Counted from the stretch's first letter, positions 52,628 through 61,788 are shown. The stretch is DNA of 64,000 nt from an uncultured Paenibacillaceae bacterium (GCA_937957685.1 CALGAO010000127.1:62001-126000); one strand, 5' to 3'. Made by a program: numbers and translations. The notes: generated from the sequence alone by a model not told the origin.

Positions 52628-55600
52628 TCACTCCACGTAGACGGACTGCGATGGGCTGGAGGCGCCCTTCTGGTTGACCGCCACCACCCGATACCAGCCG
52701 CTTAACGGGAAGGAGATGTACTCATACGAGGTGGATGTGGTCGTGTCGATCCTCGTATACGAACCGCCTTCCTGCAGCGAGTAGTAGATCTCGTATCTGG
52801 TGATCAGCTCATGGCCCGGATTCGCATCCCAACTGATGATGACGCCCGTTCCGCTGTCGTTGAGAACGGCCTTGACATTCCTCGGCGCAGACGGCAATCC
52901 TGCCTCCGGAGCGTCGGGCTGTCCGATGCCGCCGCCGGGTACCGGATCGAGGAACCAGCTCTCATCCTCGCCCGGCTGTCCGGACGGATCTTCCGTAACC
53001 CCGATGCCCGGATCAAACGCATGCGGATGCGATCTGAGCAGAGGGGTCGGCGCCGATTCGTTGCCAACCACGTCCACTGCGGTGATGTAATAGACGGCGC
53101 TGTCCGGGTTGTACACCATATCCTTGAATACCGTATCCGATCCGGCGTACAGGATCTTGAATACCTGATACGGTTGACCATTCTTGGATTTGTACAGCCG
53201 GTAGCCGATCAGGTCGTTGTTCGGCGAAGCGCTGAAGGTAATCGTGACCTCGCCGGTTTCCGCATTGCGGCTGATCGATGCCTGACCTGGCGTGGCCGGG
53301 ATCTGACCGTCGTCCACCCGCGGATCAACCACGGACGGGGCATCCAGATGGGCATCCGTCGGATAGAAGTAGCTGAGCGGCCTGACGTTGCCCTTGCTGT
53401 CCTTCACCTTGCTGTTCGGGTATTCCTCGTATTTCTGCTTGATCTCCTGGATGATGGCTGCGATCGAAGGGTTCCTCCTGACGAGCAGCTTGGTCTCCAC
53501 AAAATCCTTCGGAGTAGCCGGATTCGGGATATAGTTCAGGCCCTCGTACCGGACGACCTCCATCTCCACCAGCGCGTCATCCTGCTTGACCGGGATGTAC
53601 TTCTTGTTGAAGATGTCGGTGTACAGCTTGCCCGTCTGACGCACCAGCTCGCTTGGCAGATCGCCGGATACGGAGGATACGGTCATCTGGACGATGTTGG
53701 CCGGACGGGTGAATTCCTTGGTGGCGAACAGCTCCGGCCTCAGATCGATCGCCGTGTTCATGATCTTCGCCCAGATCGCTCTCGCGCGCCGCTGGCCTTC
53801 CGCGCTGAGGGGGGCCTGCTGGTCGTAGCCGATCCAGACGCCGGTGGTGACGTCCGGGTTGAACCCGACGAACCATACGTCATGATAGTTCTGCGTCGTA
53901 CCGGTCTTGCCGACGATCGTCGTCTTGTCCCAATGGGCGAAGTCATTCAGCAGGCTGCGGGCGCTGCCGTTGCGAACGACGGTGCGCAGCATGTCGGTCA
54001 TCAGATAGCCCGTTTCCTCGGAGAAGACGCGCTCCGGCGTGACCTTGTGCTCATAGACGACCTCTCCGTCAACCGTCGTGATCTTCTCGATCAGATAGGC
54101 GTCCTTGAACTCGCCGTAGTTGGCAATGGTCGAATAGGCATTGGTCAGCTCCTCGACGGTAACGCCATACTTCATGCCGCCGATGACGCCTGTAGCCGCC
54201 ATGTAGTCCGAGTCGTCGATCGTCGTGATGCCCAGCTTCTTCGCGAAGTTCCAGGCGTTGTCAATGCCGACGACGTAGTTGAACAGCTTCAGCGCCGGGA
54301 TATTGTAGGACTGGTTCAGCGCCTCCCGGGCCGTCATCAGGCCGTTGTACTTCAGATTGACGTTGCTCGGGATGTGGAAGCCCTTGCCTCCATCAGGCAG
54401 GATGATCGGCGCATCGTCGATCACCGTTGCCGGCTGGATCTTGCCTTCCTCCAGCGCCGGAAGATAGGCGGCGATCGGCTTCATCGCCGAACCGGGCTGA
54501 CGCTTCATCTGCGTCGCATGGTTCAGTTGCTCGATGCTGTAATCGCGGCCTTCGATCATCGCGAGGATCGCGCCGGTCCGGTTGTCGATCATCATCGCGC
54601 CGACCTGTTCGACGCCCTTCTCTTCGTCATCCGGCGAGAAATTCTCCGGATTGGCCGCTATCTCTTGCAGCGCTTCATAGATCTCCTTGTCGATCGTGGT
54701 GTAGATCATGTATCCGCCGTTCAGCAGCTCGTTGTGCACGGAGTGGTACAGATCCGGGTTCTCCTCCAGTTCCTCCGGGGTCAGTCCCGGGTGCTTCTGC
54801 ATCGCCAGGATCGTCGTTGCCCTGCGCTCCACCTCGAGCATCAGGAACGGATACGTGTTGTATGCCTTCTGGCTCGGCGGAGCGAGCGATGCTTTCAGGT
54901 CGAAGGCCAGCGCTTCCTGATATTCTTTCTCCGTGATCTTGCCTACCTCCAGCATGCGCTGGAGAACGCGCCTTTGCCGCTTGACGGCTTCATTGAAGCC
55001 TTCTTCCCTGAATGCGCCGGTGCCGGTATAGGCGGAGTAGGAGGCCGGAGCCTGCGGCAATCCCGCCAGATAAGCGGCCTGGGCGAGATTGAGATCCTTC
55101 AGTTCCTTACCGAAGATCCCCTTCGCTGCGGCCTTGATGCCATACATCTGATAGCCGGTGTTGCTGGCCCCGAAGGATACCTTGTTCAGGTAGCCGACCA
55201 GGATCTCTTCCTTGGACAGGATGCGTTCCATCCGCATCGACAGCAGAATCTCCTTGAACTTCCGGCTGTGCGTCCGATCGCGGGAGAGGAAGACGTTGCG
55301 CGCGAGCTGCTGGGTGATCGTGCTGCCGCCGGTCTGCGTGTCGTCATTGGTGACGAACTGGCCGACCGCCCGCAGGGTGGCGCCGATATCGATCCCCTTG
55401 TGCTCCATGAATTCGTCGTCTTCAACGGACAGAAGCGCATCGATGACAATCTGCGGCACATCGTTCTGATTGTTGATCGGCTGACGATCCACCTCGGACC
55501 TCAGCTGTCCCATCAATTCCGCCTTGCCATCGCCATCGGAGTCGCGGAAGTATATGTAGCCGGTTTCGCTGTATTCGGCCAGCGCGCTCACGATCTCATC

Positions 55601-55789
55601 CGCCGTTCGGATGGGGTCGTCCTTGACCTTGGCTGTCACGTAACCGAACAGCACGCCGAACACAGCCGTTCCCGCAAGCAGCGCAGCGAGGAGCAGCCAC
55701 TTCAGGCTGTGCCATATGACAAGCAGGGTGTGTACGATTCCTTTGCCGATCTTGCTTGCGGTCTTCTTGGCATTGCTTTTATTCGTCAT
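52628..55789 (-). CDS. ponA: Class A penicillin-binding protein 1A with C-terminal FnIII domains
   Basis: A bifunctional peptidoglycan synthase of 1053 residues, longer than typical. Residues about 30-52 are the membrane anchor. The GT51 glycosyltransferase has SVEDDEFMEHKGID with catalytic Glu 123 and TGGSTITQQLARN. The transpeptidase has SAMK (Ser 434), SYN (494-496) and KTGTT (628-632). Residues from about 835 on hold two fibronectin type III-like domains separated by a Pro/Gly/Asp-rich linker (about 930-965). Related FnIII tails occur in Firmicutes PBP1A. AGGAGG is 5 bases before the ATG. It is monocistronic. Confidence 0.95.
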   Translation of the reverse strand: MTNKSNAKKTASKIGKGIVHTLLVIWHSLKWLLLAALLAGTAVFGVLFGYVTAKVKDDPIRTADEIVSALAEYSETGYIYFRDSDGDGKAELMGQLRSEVDRQPINNQNDVPQIVIDALLSVEDDEFMEHKGIDIGATLRAVGQFVTNDDTQTGGSTITQQLARNVFLSRDRTHSRKFKEILLSMRMERILSKEEILVGYLNKVSFGASNTGYQMYGIKAAAKGIFGKELKDLNLAQAAYLAGLPQAPASYSAYTGTGAFREEGFNEAVKRQRRVLQRMLEVGKITEKEYQEALAFDLKASLAPPSQKAYNTYPFLMLEVERRATTILAMQKHPGLTPEELEENPDLYHSVHNELLNGGYMIYTTIDKEIYEALQEIAANPENFSPDDEEKGVEQVGAMMIDNRTGAILAMIEGRDYSIEQLNHATQMKRQPGSAMKPIAAYLPALEEGKIQPATVIDDAPIILPDGGKGFHIPSNVNLKYNGLMTAREALNQSYNIPALKLFNYVVGIDNAWNFAKKLGITTIDDSDYMAATGVIGGMKYGVTVEELTNAYSTIANYGEFKDAYLIEKITTVDGEVVYEHKVTPERVFSEETGYLMTDMLRTVVRNGSARSLLNDFAHWDKTTIVGKTGTTQNYHDVWFVGFNPDVTTGVWIGYDQQAPLSAEGQRRARAIWAKIMNTAIDLRPELFATKEFTRPANIVQMTVSSVSGDLPSELVRQTGKLYTDIFNKKYIPVKQDDALVEMEVVRYEGLNYIPNPATPKDFVETKLLVRRNPSIAAIIQEIKQKYEEYPNSKVKDSKGNVRPLSYFYPTDAHLDAPSVVDPRVDDGQIPATPGQASISRNAETGEVTITFSASPNNDLIGYRLYKSKNGQPYQVFKILYAGSDTVFKDMVYNPDSAVYYITAVDVVGNESAPTPLLRSHPHAFDPGIGVTEDPSGQPGEDESWFLDPVPGGGIGQPDAPEAGLPSAPRNVKAVLNDSGTGVIISWDANPGHELITRYEIYYSLQEGGSYTRIDTTTSTSYEYISFPLSGWYRVVAVNQKGASSPSQSVYVE

Positions 55790-55880
55790 CTTGACCTCCT
55801 AGTTATTACCGGTTCCCATAGTGAAGATTAACTTGCTGGGCCTGGATCGCAGATGATGCGGGAAGCATAAAATCTGTTCC

Positions 55881-55909
55881 ATTATAGCATAAACGATATT
55901 TGATGGACA
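55881..55909 (-). promoter_or_regulatory. Possible promoter of the PBP1A gene
   Basis: In the 320-bp space between ponA and rpsD, the minus strand has TATAAT (55886-55881) with a poor -35 (TGTCCA) 17 bp upstream. Apart from this and the rpsD terminator I see nothing else in the space. Confidence 0.4.
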
Positions 55910-56050
55910 TATAGGGCGCTTGTCGCATCTTTCGGAGGGAGAGGGCAAGCGCTGAGCGATCCTTGTCATTATATTTAGACGTTGAATAGGACGAATAGTT
56001 ACGATCGATGATCCGGCCAGACATCATCGCATCCAGCCCGGAACGAACGA

Positions 56051-56081
56051 AAGCCGCGCCCCAAGGTAAGGGACGCGGCTT
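56051..56081 (-). terminator. Terminator of rpsD
   Basis: AAGCCGCG (56051-56058) and CGCGGCTT (56074-56081) with inner CCC/GGG pairs, 29 bp after the rpsD stop; TCGTTCG follows on the minus strand. Confidence 0.75.
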
Positions 56082-56109
56082 CGGCCGATGCTGGACATCG
56101 GGTTCAGGA

Positions 56110-56709
56110 TTACCGGCTGTAGAACTCGACGATGAGCTTCTCGTTGATTTCCGGCGGAAGCTCGGAGCGTTCCGGCAGACGAGTCAGCTTGCCTTCCAGC
56201 GCCTTCTCGTTGAAGTCCAGATATTCCGGAACGAAGTTGTTGCTGGCCACGGAATCCTTGATGACTTGCAGGTTGCGGCTTCTCTCGCGAACGCCGATCA
56301 CTTCGCCGACATTCACCAGATAGGAAGGAATGTCAACCTTGCGGCCGTTCACGGTGATATGGCCATGGGCAACCAGCTGACGCGCGGCTGCGCGGGTGTT
56401 GGCCAGACCCAGGCGATACACCAGGTTGTCAAGGCGTCTTTCCAGCAGGATCATGAAGTTCTCGCCGGAGATACCCGGGATCTTGCTTGCCCTGTCGAAC
56501 AGGTTGCGGAATTGCTTCTCGCTCAGGCCATACATGTGGCGCAATTTTTGCTTCTCTTGCAGCTGAAGGCCGTATTCGCTCAATTTCTTGCGTTGCCCCG
56601 GACCATGTTGTCCTGGAGGGAATGGGCGCTTCAGTTCCTTGCCGGTACCGCTCAGGGAGATGCCCAGGCGGCGGCTGATCTTGAACTTGGGTCCTGTGTA
56701 ACGAGACAT
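56110..56709 (-). CDS. rpsD: 30S ribosomal protein S4
   Basis: A primary 16S rRNA-binding protein of 199 residues that nucleates 30S assembly. MSRYTGPKFKISRRLGISLS is the universal start, and the S4 RNA-binding domain (RLDNLVYRLGLANTRAAARQ, LVAHGHITVNGRKVDIPSYL) is intact. No zinc-binding Cys set is seen, so this is the C-minus form. AAAGGAG is 10-11 bases before the ATG. It is monocistronic behind a strong promoter and a leader of about 185 nt, as in Bacillus, where S4 represses its own gene. Confidence 0.98.
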   Translation of the reverse strand: MSRYTGPKFKISRRLGISLSGTGKELKRPFPPGQHGPGQRKKLSEYGLQLQEKQKLRHMYGLSEKQFRNLFDRASKIPGISGENFMILLERRLDNLVYRLGLANTRAAARQLVAHGHITVNGRKVDIPSYLVNVGEVIGVRERSRNLQVIKDSVASNNFVPEYLDFNEKALEGKLTRLPERSELPPEINEKLIVEFYSR

Positions 56710-56894
56710 GTGTTCTTAACTCCTTTGTTCGATATATAGGATGATGTTTTCGAAAGAGGATCCTGTGCTGCGAAGGTGTCGATGCTCGATAGCAGCATCC
56801 AGCAGGCAAAAATTCAGCCGCGTCCCGCTGTTCACACAAACGCAGTGAGGGTGCCACAGTCTCTTTCGATCACGCTATCTACAGTATACTCCGA
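56710..56894 (-). ncRNA. Long rpsD leader, probable S4 autoregulatory element
   Basis: Between the mapped-by-sequence promoter and the rpsD start lie about 185 transcribed bases with no ORF. Hairpins are possible, for example GATGCT/AGCATC (56781-56799). In B. subtilis the rpsD leader binds S4 and represses expression. I have not matched the exact fold, so the regulatory role is inferred from position and length. Confidence 0.5.
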
Positions 56895-56900
56895 ATAACT

Positions 56901-56930
56901 ATTCTATAAGAGTTGAAAGGCGTATGTCAA
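56901..56930 (-). promoter_or_regulatory. Sigma-A promoter of rpsD
   Basis: On the minus strand TTGACA (56930-56925), 18 bp, TAGAAT (56906-56901). Confidence 0.8.
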
Positions 56931-57035
56931 GCAAAGCATTGAAAACCTTGAAAGGAATTTCGGAGATCATGCCAATTTACATGCCAATGTAAGGGGAATG
57001 ATTAGCAAAAATAGACATTTTTCATAAAAAGTATC

Positions 57036-57064
57036 GTGCAAAATACACAAAACGGATGTAAGAT
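57036..57064 (+). promoter_or_regulatory. Possible promoter of the GGDEF gene
   Basis: GTGCAA (57036-57041), 17 bp, TAAGAT (57059-57064), about 100 bp before the start. The rest of the gap between rpsD and this gene is AT-rich and has a small palindrome TTACAT-GCCA-ATGTAA (56973-56988). Confidence 0.35.
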
Positions 57065-57167
57065 AAGATTAGGGAAAAGGTAGCAATACTTTACATCGGA
57101 TTGACATGTCCGCATCTTGGGTGCCTGACAACGGACACAAGTCAAGTTGGAAAGTCGAGGGGTCACT

Positions 57168-59120
57168 ATGACAGGGATTCTGCCATTGGAAGGGGAGCAG
57201 CTTGCCGACAAGTTCCCTCCATCGATGCCTCCGGGGGGTGAATGGTCACAACCGACGCTGCAGAAGTGTTTTGCCGAATGGACGATGCAGACGGAATTTG
57301 ACAAGACCGGTTGGCAAGGGTTCCTGCTCTTGTGTGATTCTGAAGGCAACAAGCTGGCCGCTCATCTCATCAATGCTTCATCTCTGCCTGCCGGGCTTGC
57401 ACGATTGGATAACTGGAGCATGTCTGCCACAGGTGTCACTGCGGTATCCAGATGTGCCGAGGCGATCAGGCCCACTACCGTGCATCGCACGGAACACGAA
57501 TCACACTGGCTGAAGGGCTATCATTCGCTGGCTGCGCCGATCTGCTCCAGGCATGCAGGATTCACGGGCATCCTGGCCCTGTTCTGTCAATCCGACGAGG
57601 ATCTTCCGGATCGTCTCGCTTCCGTGCTGCTGACCGCCTGGGCGCATCAACTTCAGGCGATGCTTCATCTCGCCGAGGAGTCAGCGGTGTGTGAGCAAAT
57701 GACCATCCTGCATCAATATTACGAAAGCGAGCTCAAGAAAAAGGAAGTGCTGCTGCAGGTTGTCAGGAAACTGCATGCGAACATGGACGTGGACGCCGTG
57801 CTCTCGGAGATCATCTCCAGCATGCTGGAGATCTATCCGGGCTCGAGCATCGAGCTGTTCCTGTCCCATGACAGCGAGAGCCAGCTCGCGACGGTGAAGC
57901 CTCTCCAATTCAGGCCTGGGGAAGACAACATGCCGATCCGCGCCTATCTCGAAGGCAGGCCGATCTTCAACCAGGATCCGGACGGCCTGGTGCACAGCCT
58001 CTCGGTTCCCCTTCATGGCCAGCAGGGCGTGTACGGCGTGCTGCACCTCACGGAGCTCAATCATCACGCATCAGAGCTGGATCTTACCTTCATCATGCAG
58101 CTGGCCGATTCCGCGGGGACGGCCATCGAGAACGCCAGGCTGCACGAATCTTCCACGGTACTGATCAACGAGCTGAGGCTGATCAACGAGATCACGCGCC
58201 GCCTGAACCAAAGCCTGAAGCTGCAGGAGGTGTTCCAGTTTGCTTCCGATGAGCTGCTCAAGATCTTCGGGGCCGACTATAGTCTGATCATGCAGATCGA
58301 CCGCGATAGCGGCAAGATGATCGTCCAGTCCAGCAATCTGCCGGAGCTGGCCCGCGATACCTTCACCCTGGATTACGGCTTTGCCGGGATCATGCTGCGC
58401 ACGAAGGAGCCGCTCATCATCTCGGACTACGTCAACAACCCCAAGATCCGCTCCAAGCTGATGGAATCGACCGGCGCCAGGTCGATGATCGGCTCGCCCA
58501 TCATCGTCGGATCCGAGGTCGTGGGCGTGATCCTGATGGCGCATCGGCGCGCCCATTATTTCTCCTACAACAATTACAAACTGCTGCAGGTGCTCTCCGG
58601 CCATATCGGACTCGCCATCACCAATGCCTCGCTGCATGCGGAAGTGGGCAGGATGGTGATCACGGACAATCTCACCGGACTCTATGCGAGGCATTACCTG
58701 GATGAACAGATCAATCTGCTGCAGAAAAAGGATTTCTGCGGTTCCCTGATCGTGGTGGATATCGATCATTTCAAGTCGATCAACGATACGTATGGCCATC
58801 AGACCGGCGACCAGATCCTGAAGCAGGTCAGCCGCATCATCCGCTCGAGCATCCGGGATACAGACATAGCGGCGCGTTGGGGAGGGGAAGAGATGGCGGT
58901 GTACCTGCCGCAGCTGACGATCGACCAGACGATTCGCATCGCGGAGCGCATCTGCAGGAGGATCGAACAGGAGACCGAGCCGGTGGTGACGGCATCGTGC
59001 GGCATCTCCCAGTGGAGCTGGGAGGATGAGAAGATCAGCGTGGAATCCCTGTTCTACCGGGCTGATATGGCTCTGTACGAAGCGAAGCGCAGCGGCCGCA
59101 ACCAGATCAAGATCGGCTGA
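57168..59120 (+). CDS. GAF-GAF-GGDEF diguanylate cyclase
   Basis: A soluble 650-residue protein. Two GAF-like sensor domains lie at about 200-330 and 350-490, with a less clear N-terminal region that may be a third, and a GGDEF domain fills 500-650. The active loop is RWGGEEMAVYLP (GGEEM at about 572-576), a conservative GGEEF variant. The product-inhibition I-site RDTD lies exactly five residues upstream (about 563-566). DIDHFKSINDTYGHQTGD is the GTP/metal region. It probably makes c-di-GMP in response to a ligand. ATG at 57168 has GAGGGG just upstream. No EAL protein is in the window. Confidence 0.9.
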   Translation: MTGILPLEGEQLADKFPPSMPPGGEWSQPTLQKCFAEWTMQTEFDKTGWQGFLLLCDSEGNKLAAHLINASSLPAGLARLDNWSMSATGVTAVSRCAEAIRPTTVHRTEHESHWLKGYHSLAAPICSRHAGFTGILALFCQSDEDLPDRLASVLLTAWAHQLQAMLHLAEESAVCEQMTILHQYYESELKKKEVLLQVVRKLHANMDVDAVLSEIISSMLEIYPGSSIELFLSHDSESQLATVKPLQFRPGEDNMPIRAYLEGRPIFNQDPDGLVHSLSVPLHGQQGVYGVLHLTELNHHASELDLTFIMQLADSAGTAIENARLHESSTVLINELRLINEITRRLNQSLKLQEVFQFASDELLKIFGADYSLIMQIDRDSGKMIVQSSNLPELARDTFTLDYGFAGIMLRTKEPLIISDYVNNPKIRSKLMESTGARSMIGSPIIVGSEVVGVILMAHRRAHYFSYNNYKLLQVLSGHIGLAITNASLHAEVGRMVITDNLTGLYARHYLDEQINLLQKKDFCGSLIVVDIDHFKSINDTYGHQTGDQILKQVSRIIRSSIRDTDIAARWGGEEMAVYLPQLTIDQTIRIAERICRRIEQETEPVVTASCGISQWSWEDEKISVESLFYRADMALYEAKRSGRNQIKIG

Positions 59121-59283
59121 TCGGGCGGGCGCGGGCTGCACCGCCAGATGTCCGACGGGTCGGTGCTGCATTCGGCGAGGCTCCGGAAACGGGGGCGAGG
59201 CATATCCCTCTGTCCTGCATGTCTCCTGAGGACGATGGCTATGATAAGGAGAGCATGGCATAGCTCAGAAGGGGGGCGGGGGG

Positions 59284-60084
59284 TTGCCAAGATGGTTCAA
59301 GTCATGCCTGACAGCGGCCGGTATGATGCTGCTGGCGACCGGTTGTCCGGGCGCTGGAGCAGGCGATGCGGATGAACTGCTGAGCCAGTCCATCTCGGGG
59401 CTGCTCGGCGAGGATGACATCGCCTTTGCCGGGGCGACGATGGTGGAGATGTCGGATGCGGCGATCAGAAGCGGGTTCTCCTTCACCGGCAGGGTGAATG
59501 ATCATCATGAGATCAATATCCAGCCCGAGGTGGAAGAGCAGGATGACGGATACACGGCGTCCGCGCTCGAGGTGAGCGGAGCGCTGTCCTATGCCAGGGT
59601 GAACAGGCAGTGGACCGTTTCCCGCGGCTCTGACAAGCAGCTGCATCCCATGTTTACGCTCAACCCGATCATTCACGCCGAGCATCTGAACCGGACAGCC
59701 CAAGACGTGGCGATCGTCGCCGGCGAGGCCTTGCAGGAAGGGACGATCGTGCTGCGCGCCGCCGTTGATCAGGAACATCTGCTGGAGGATGTCAGGAAGC
59801 TCCTGCGCTCGGAGCATGAGAGGATCATCGCGGAAGCGAGGGAAGAAGTCCGCGGGGAAGACAACGAGCAGCTGGCTGCCGAGCTGGAGCAGACGGTGCA
59901 GCAGGCGGAGAAGCAGCTGGCGCAGATCCTCGAGTCGATCCGGGTCGATTCCGAATATCGCATCGTCGTGGACAAGCGGAGCCGCCGTTTGCTCGAGCTG
60001 ATCTACACGGCCCGGCTACGGTACAAGCTGGATGAGCAGCCGCACGAGGAAGCGATACGCACCTCTTATCAATTTCAGGAATAG
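59284..60084 (+). CDS. Putative lipoprotein
   Basis: A 266-residue exported protein with signal peptide and lipobox LATGC (Cys 21). The middle is strand-rich (SGFSFTGRVNDHHEINIQPE) and the C-terminal third is a long charged helix (EHERIIAEAREEVRGEDNEQ, LAAELEQTVQQAEKQLAQIL) with coiled-coil character. TTG start with AAGGGGGG about 7 bases upstream. No known family. It follows the GGDEF gene after 160 bp and ends before a shared terminator. Confidence 0.75.
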   Translation: MPRWFKSCLTAAGMMLLATGCPGAGAGDADELLSQSISGLLGEDDIAFAGATMVEMSDAAIRSGFSFTGRVNDHHEINIQPEVEEQDDGYTASALEVSGALSYARVNRQWTVSRGSDKQLHPMFTLNPIIHAEHLNRTAQDVAIVAGEALQEGTIVLRAAVDQEHLLEDVRKLLRSEHERIIAEAREEVRGEDNEQLAAELEQTVQQAEKQLAQILESIRVDSEYRIVVDKRSRRLLELIYTARLRYKLDEQPHEEAIRTSYQFQE

Positions 60085-60115
60085 CGGGAACGCATGCCGA
60101 TGCCGGTCATAATCG

Positions 60116-60141
60116 GAGGCTGCCTCACAGGAGGCAGCCTC
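60116..60141. terminator. Bidirectional terminator between lipoprotein and ampS
   Basis: GAGGCTGCCTC, ACAG loop, GAGGCAGCCTC. A perfect 11-bp stem between convergent genes. Confidence 0.75.
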
Positions 60142-60156
60142 TCTGATCTGCACAGG

Positions 60157-61272
60157 TTATTTCAGGTTCTCCGGATTCAGGCATTCCAGTTCGGGCACGA
60201 CGAATCGGCCGTCCTTGCGGATCAGGCGGTCGTCAAAGTAGATCTCGCCGCCACCGTATTCCGGCCGCTGTATGAGCACCATGTCCCAGTGGATGCTGGA
60301 GTCATTGCCGTTGTAAGCATTCTCGTAGGCTTGTCCGGGCGTGAAATGGATCGAGCCGTCGATCTTCTCGTCGAACAGGATATCCTTCATCGGCTCGCGG
60401 ATATACGGGTTGAAGCCGATCGAGAATTCGCCCACGTAGCGCGCGCCTTCATCCGTATCGAGGATGCGGTTGATGCGTTCGCTGTCGTTGGCCGCAGCCT
60501 CCACGACCTTCCCGTTCTCGAAGCGCAGCCTGACGTTCTCGAACACGAAGCCGTTGTATGGGCTCGGGGTGTTGAACGTGATCATGCCATTCACGCTGTT
60601 GCGGACCGGCGCGGTGTAGACCTCTCCATCAGGCAGATTTAACTTGCCGTCGCATTTGATCGCCGGGATGTCCTTGATCGAGAAGGACAGATCGGTTCCG
60701 GGACCGACGAGGCGCACGCGGTCCGTCCTGTTCATCAGATCGACCAGCGCGTCCATCGCCGCGCTCATCCTGCTGTAATCCATCGTGCATACTTTGAAGT
60801 ACAACTCCTCGAAAGCGTCCGTGCTCATCGAGGCCAGCTGCGACATCGACGGCGACGGATAGCGGAGCACGACCCATTTGGTCTTCCTGACCCGCGTCAT
60901 GGAGTGCACGGGATGGTTGTACAGCTTGTTGTACAGCTTCATCTTCTCGTCCGGTACGTCGGACATTTCGTAGATGTTGTTACCCCCGCGAATCCCTATG
61001 TACGCCTGCATCATGGACATCTGCTTCTGGTCATATTCGGCCCAGGTGCGAATCTGTTCCTCGCTCGCGGACAGGAGAAGCTCTCTCGTGACCTGATGAT
61101 CGCGCAGGTTCACGTAAGGTCTTCCGCCAGCCTGATGCACTCGCTTCACCACGGCCCGGACCAGCGCATTGTCTATCCCGAACGCTTCAATGAGCACATT
61201 GTCGCCAGGCTGAACATCCGTCGAATAATTGACCAGTACGTCGGCCAATCGTTCCAATCTAGGATCCATCAT
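60157..61272 (-). CDS. ampS: Aminopeptidase, M29 family (AmpS-like)
   Basis: A cytoplasmic leucyl/aminopeptidase T-type metallopeptidase of 371 residues. Conserved M29 blocks: VQPGDNVLIEAF, PYVNLRDHQVTRELL, YIGIRGGNNIYEMSDVP, LPDGEVYTAPV (metal Glu), NGFVFENVRLRFENGKVVEA, VGEFSIGFNP (metal Glu), YGNDSSIHWDMVL-like (YNGNDSSIHWDMVL, metal His and Asp). ATG at 61272 with AGAGGGTG 6-7 bases upstream is chosen over GTG 61281. Monocistronic. Confidence 0.92.
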   Translation of the reverse strand: MMDPRLERLADVLVNYSTDVQPGDNVLIEAFGIDNALVRAVVKRVHQAGGRPYVNLRDHQVTRELLLSASEEQIRTWAEYDQKQMSMMQAYIGIRGGNNIYEMSDVPDEKMKLYNKLYNHPVHSMTRVRKTKWVVLRYPSPSMSQLASMSTDAFEELYFKVCTMDYSRMSAAMDALVDLMNRTDRVRLVGPGTDLSFSIKDIPAIKCDGKLNLPDGEVYTAPVRNSVNGMITFNTPSPYNGFVFENVRLRFENGKVVEAAANDSERINRILDTDEGARYVGEFSIGFNPYIREPMKDILFDEKIDGSIHFTPGQAYENAYNGNDSSIHWDMVLIQRPEYGGGEIYFDDRLIRKDGRFVVPELECLNPENLK

Positions 61273-61437
61273 GTTAATCACCCTCTTGAATGTTTTCGTA
61301 TTTCATTATAACCGATCTTGGGGAAGGTTTCGAATCCATGCGCGCAGGTTCGGCCGTGCAAGTCCCATCTCGTCATGGAGCGAAGCGGGGCTCTGCGGAT
61401 TTGGACATTGTGCTAAACGATTTTGGCAATTTATATC

Positions 61438-61467
61438 TTGATATACAAGCCATTTATCACGTATGAT
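61438..61467 (+). promoter_or_regulatory. Sigma-A promoter of the HPr-like gene
   Basis: TTGATA (61438-61443), 18 bp, TATGAT (61462-61467), 29 bp before the start codon. Confidence 0.65.
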
Positions 61468-61496
61468 GAAAAAAATGAGATATGGAGGGAATTGAG

Positions 61497-61742
61497 ATGG
61501 CGAGTGCAAATGCCGCAGTAGTTGAAATCTCGCAGACTGCCAACAAGTTCACATCATCGATCGTTTTGCAATATGATAACAAATACATCGATGTGAAGAG
61601 TATTCTGGGGCTGTTCACTTCCCTGTTAAACGGCGGGACATACGAGCTGCACATTCACGGTCCTGACGCTGACGAGGCCAAGAAGGCCATGCTGGAAGTA
61701 TTCCAGAAGCATAACCTGCAAGTGACTCTGGTTGAGAATTGA
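61497..61742 (+). CDS. HPr-like protein lacking the phosphorylatable histidine
   Basis: An 81-residue protein that aligns with HPr/Crh from TANKFTSSIVLQYDNKYIDV onward. VKSILGLFTSL matches the KSIMGVMSL regulatory-serine segment, so Ser 35 equals HPr Ser46. The G-x-H-A-R-P active site is absent: counting back 31 residues from Ser 35 gives Ala 4, and the first beta strand is missing. ATG at 61497 with GGAGGG 6 bases upstream leaves no room for a longer protein. It cannot carry phosphate from PEP on His15, but might act like Crh with CcpA if HPr kinase can modify Ser 35. This is inference. Confidence 0.8.
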   Translation: MASANAAVVEISQTANKFTSSIVLQYDNKYIDVKSILGLFTSLLNGGTYELHIHGPDADEAKKAMLEVFQKHNLQVTLVEN

Positions 61743-61758
61743 TGTGGGCAAACAGAAC

Positions 61759-61788
61759 ATGAGGTGTGTGATGCACCTCATTTTTTGT
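61759..61788 (+). terminator. Intrinsic terminator after the HPr-like gene
   Basis: ATGAGGTG (61759-61766), 7-base loop, CACCTCAT (61774-61781), then a T run. Confidence 0.92.

Noticed and set aside
52811..55831. A 1006-codon open frame antisense to PBP1A
   Set aside because: Same mirror composition (Asp, Arg, Leu, His), no recognisable protein features, while the minus strand encodes a complete PBP1A.
56973..56988. TTACAT-GCCA-ATGTAA palindrome as terminator or operator
   Set aside because: It is short and AT-rich with no T run and no promoter overlap; it could occur by chance.
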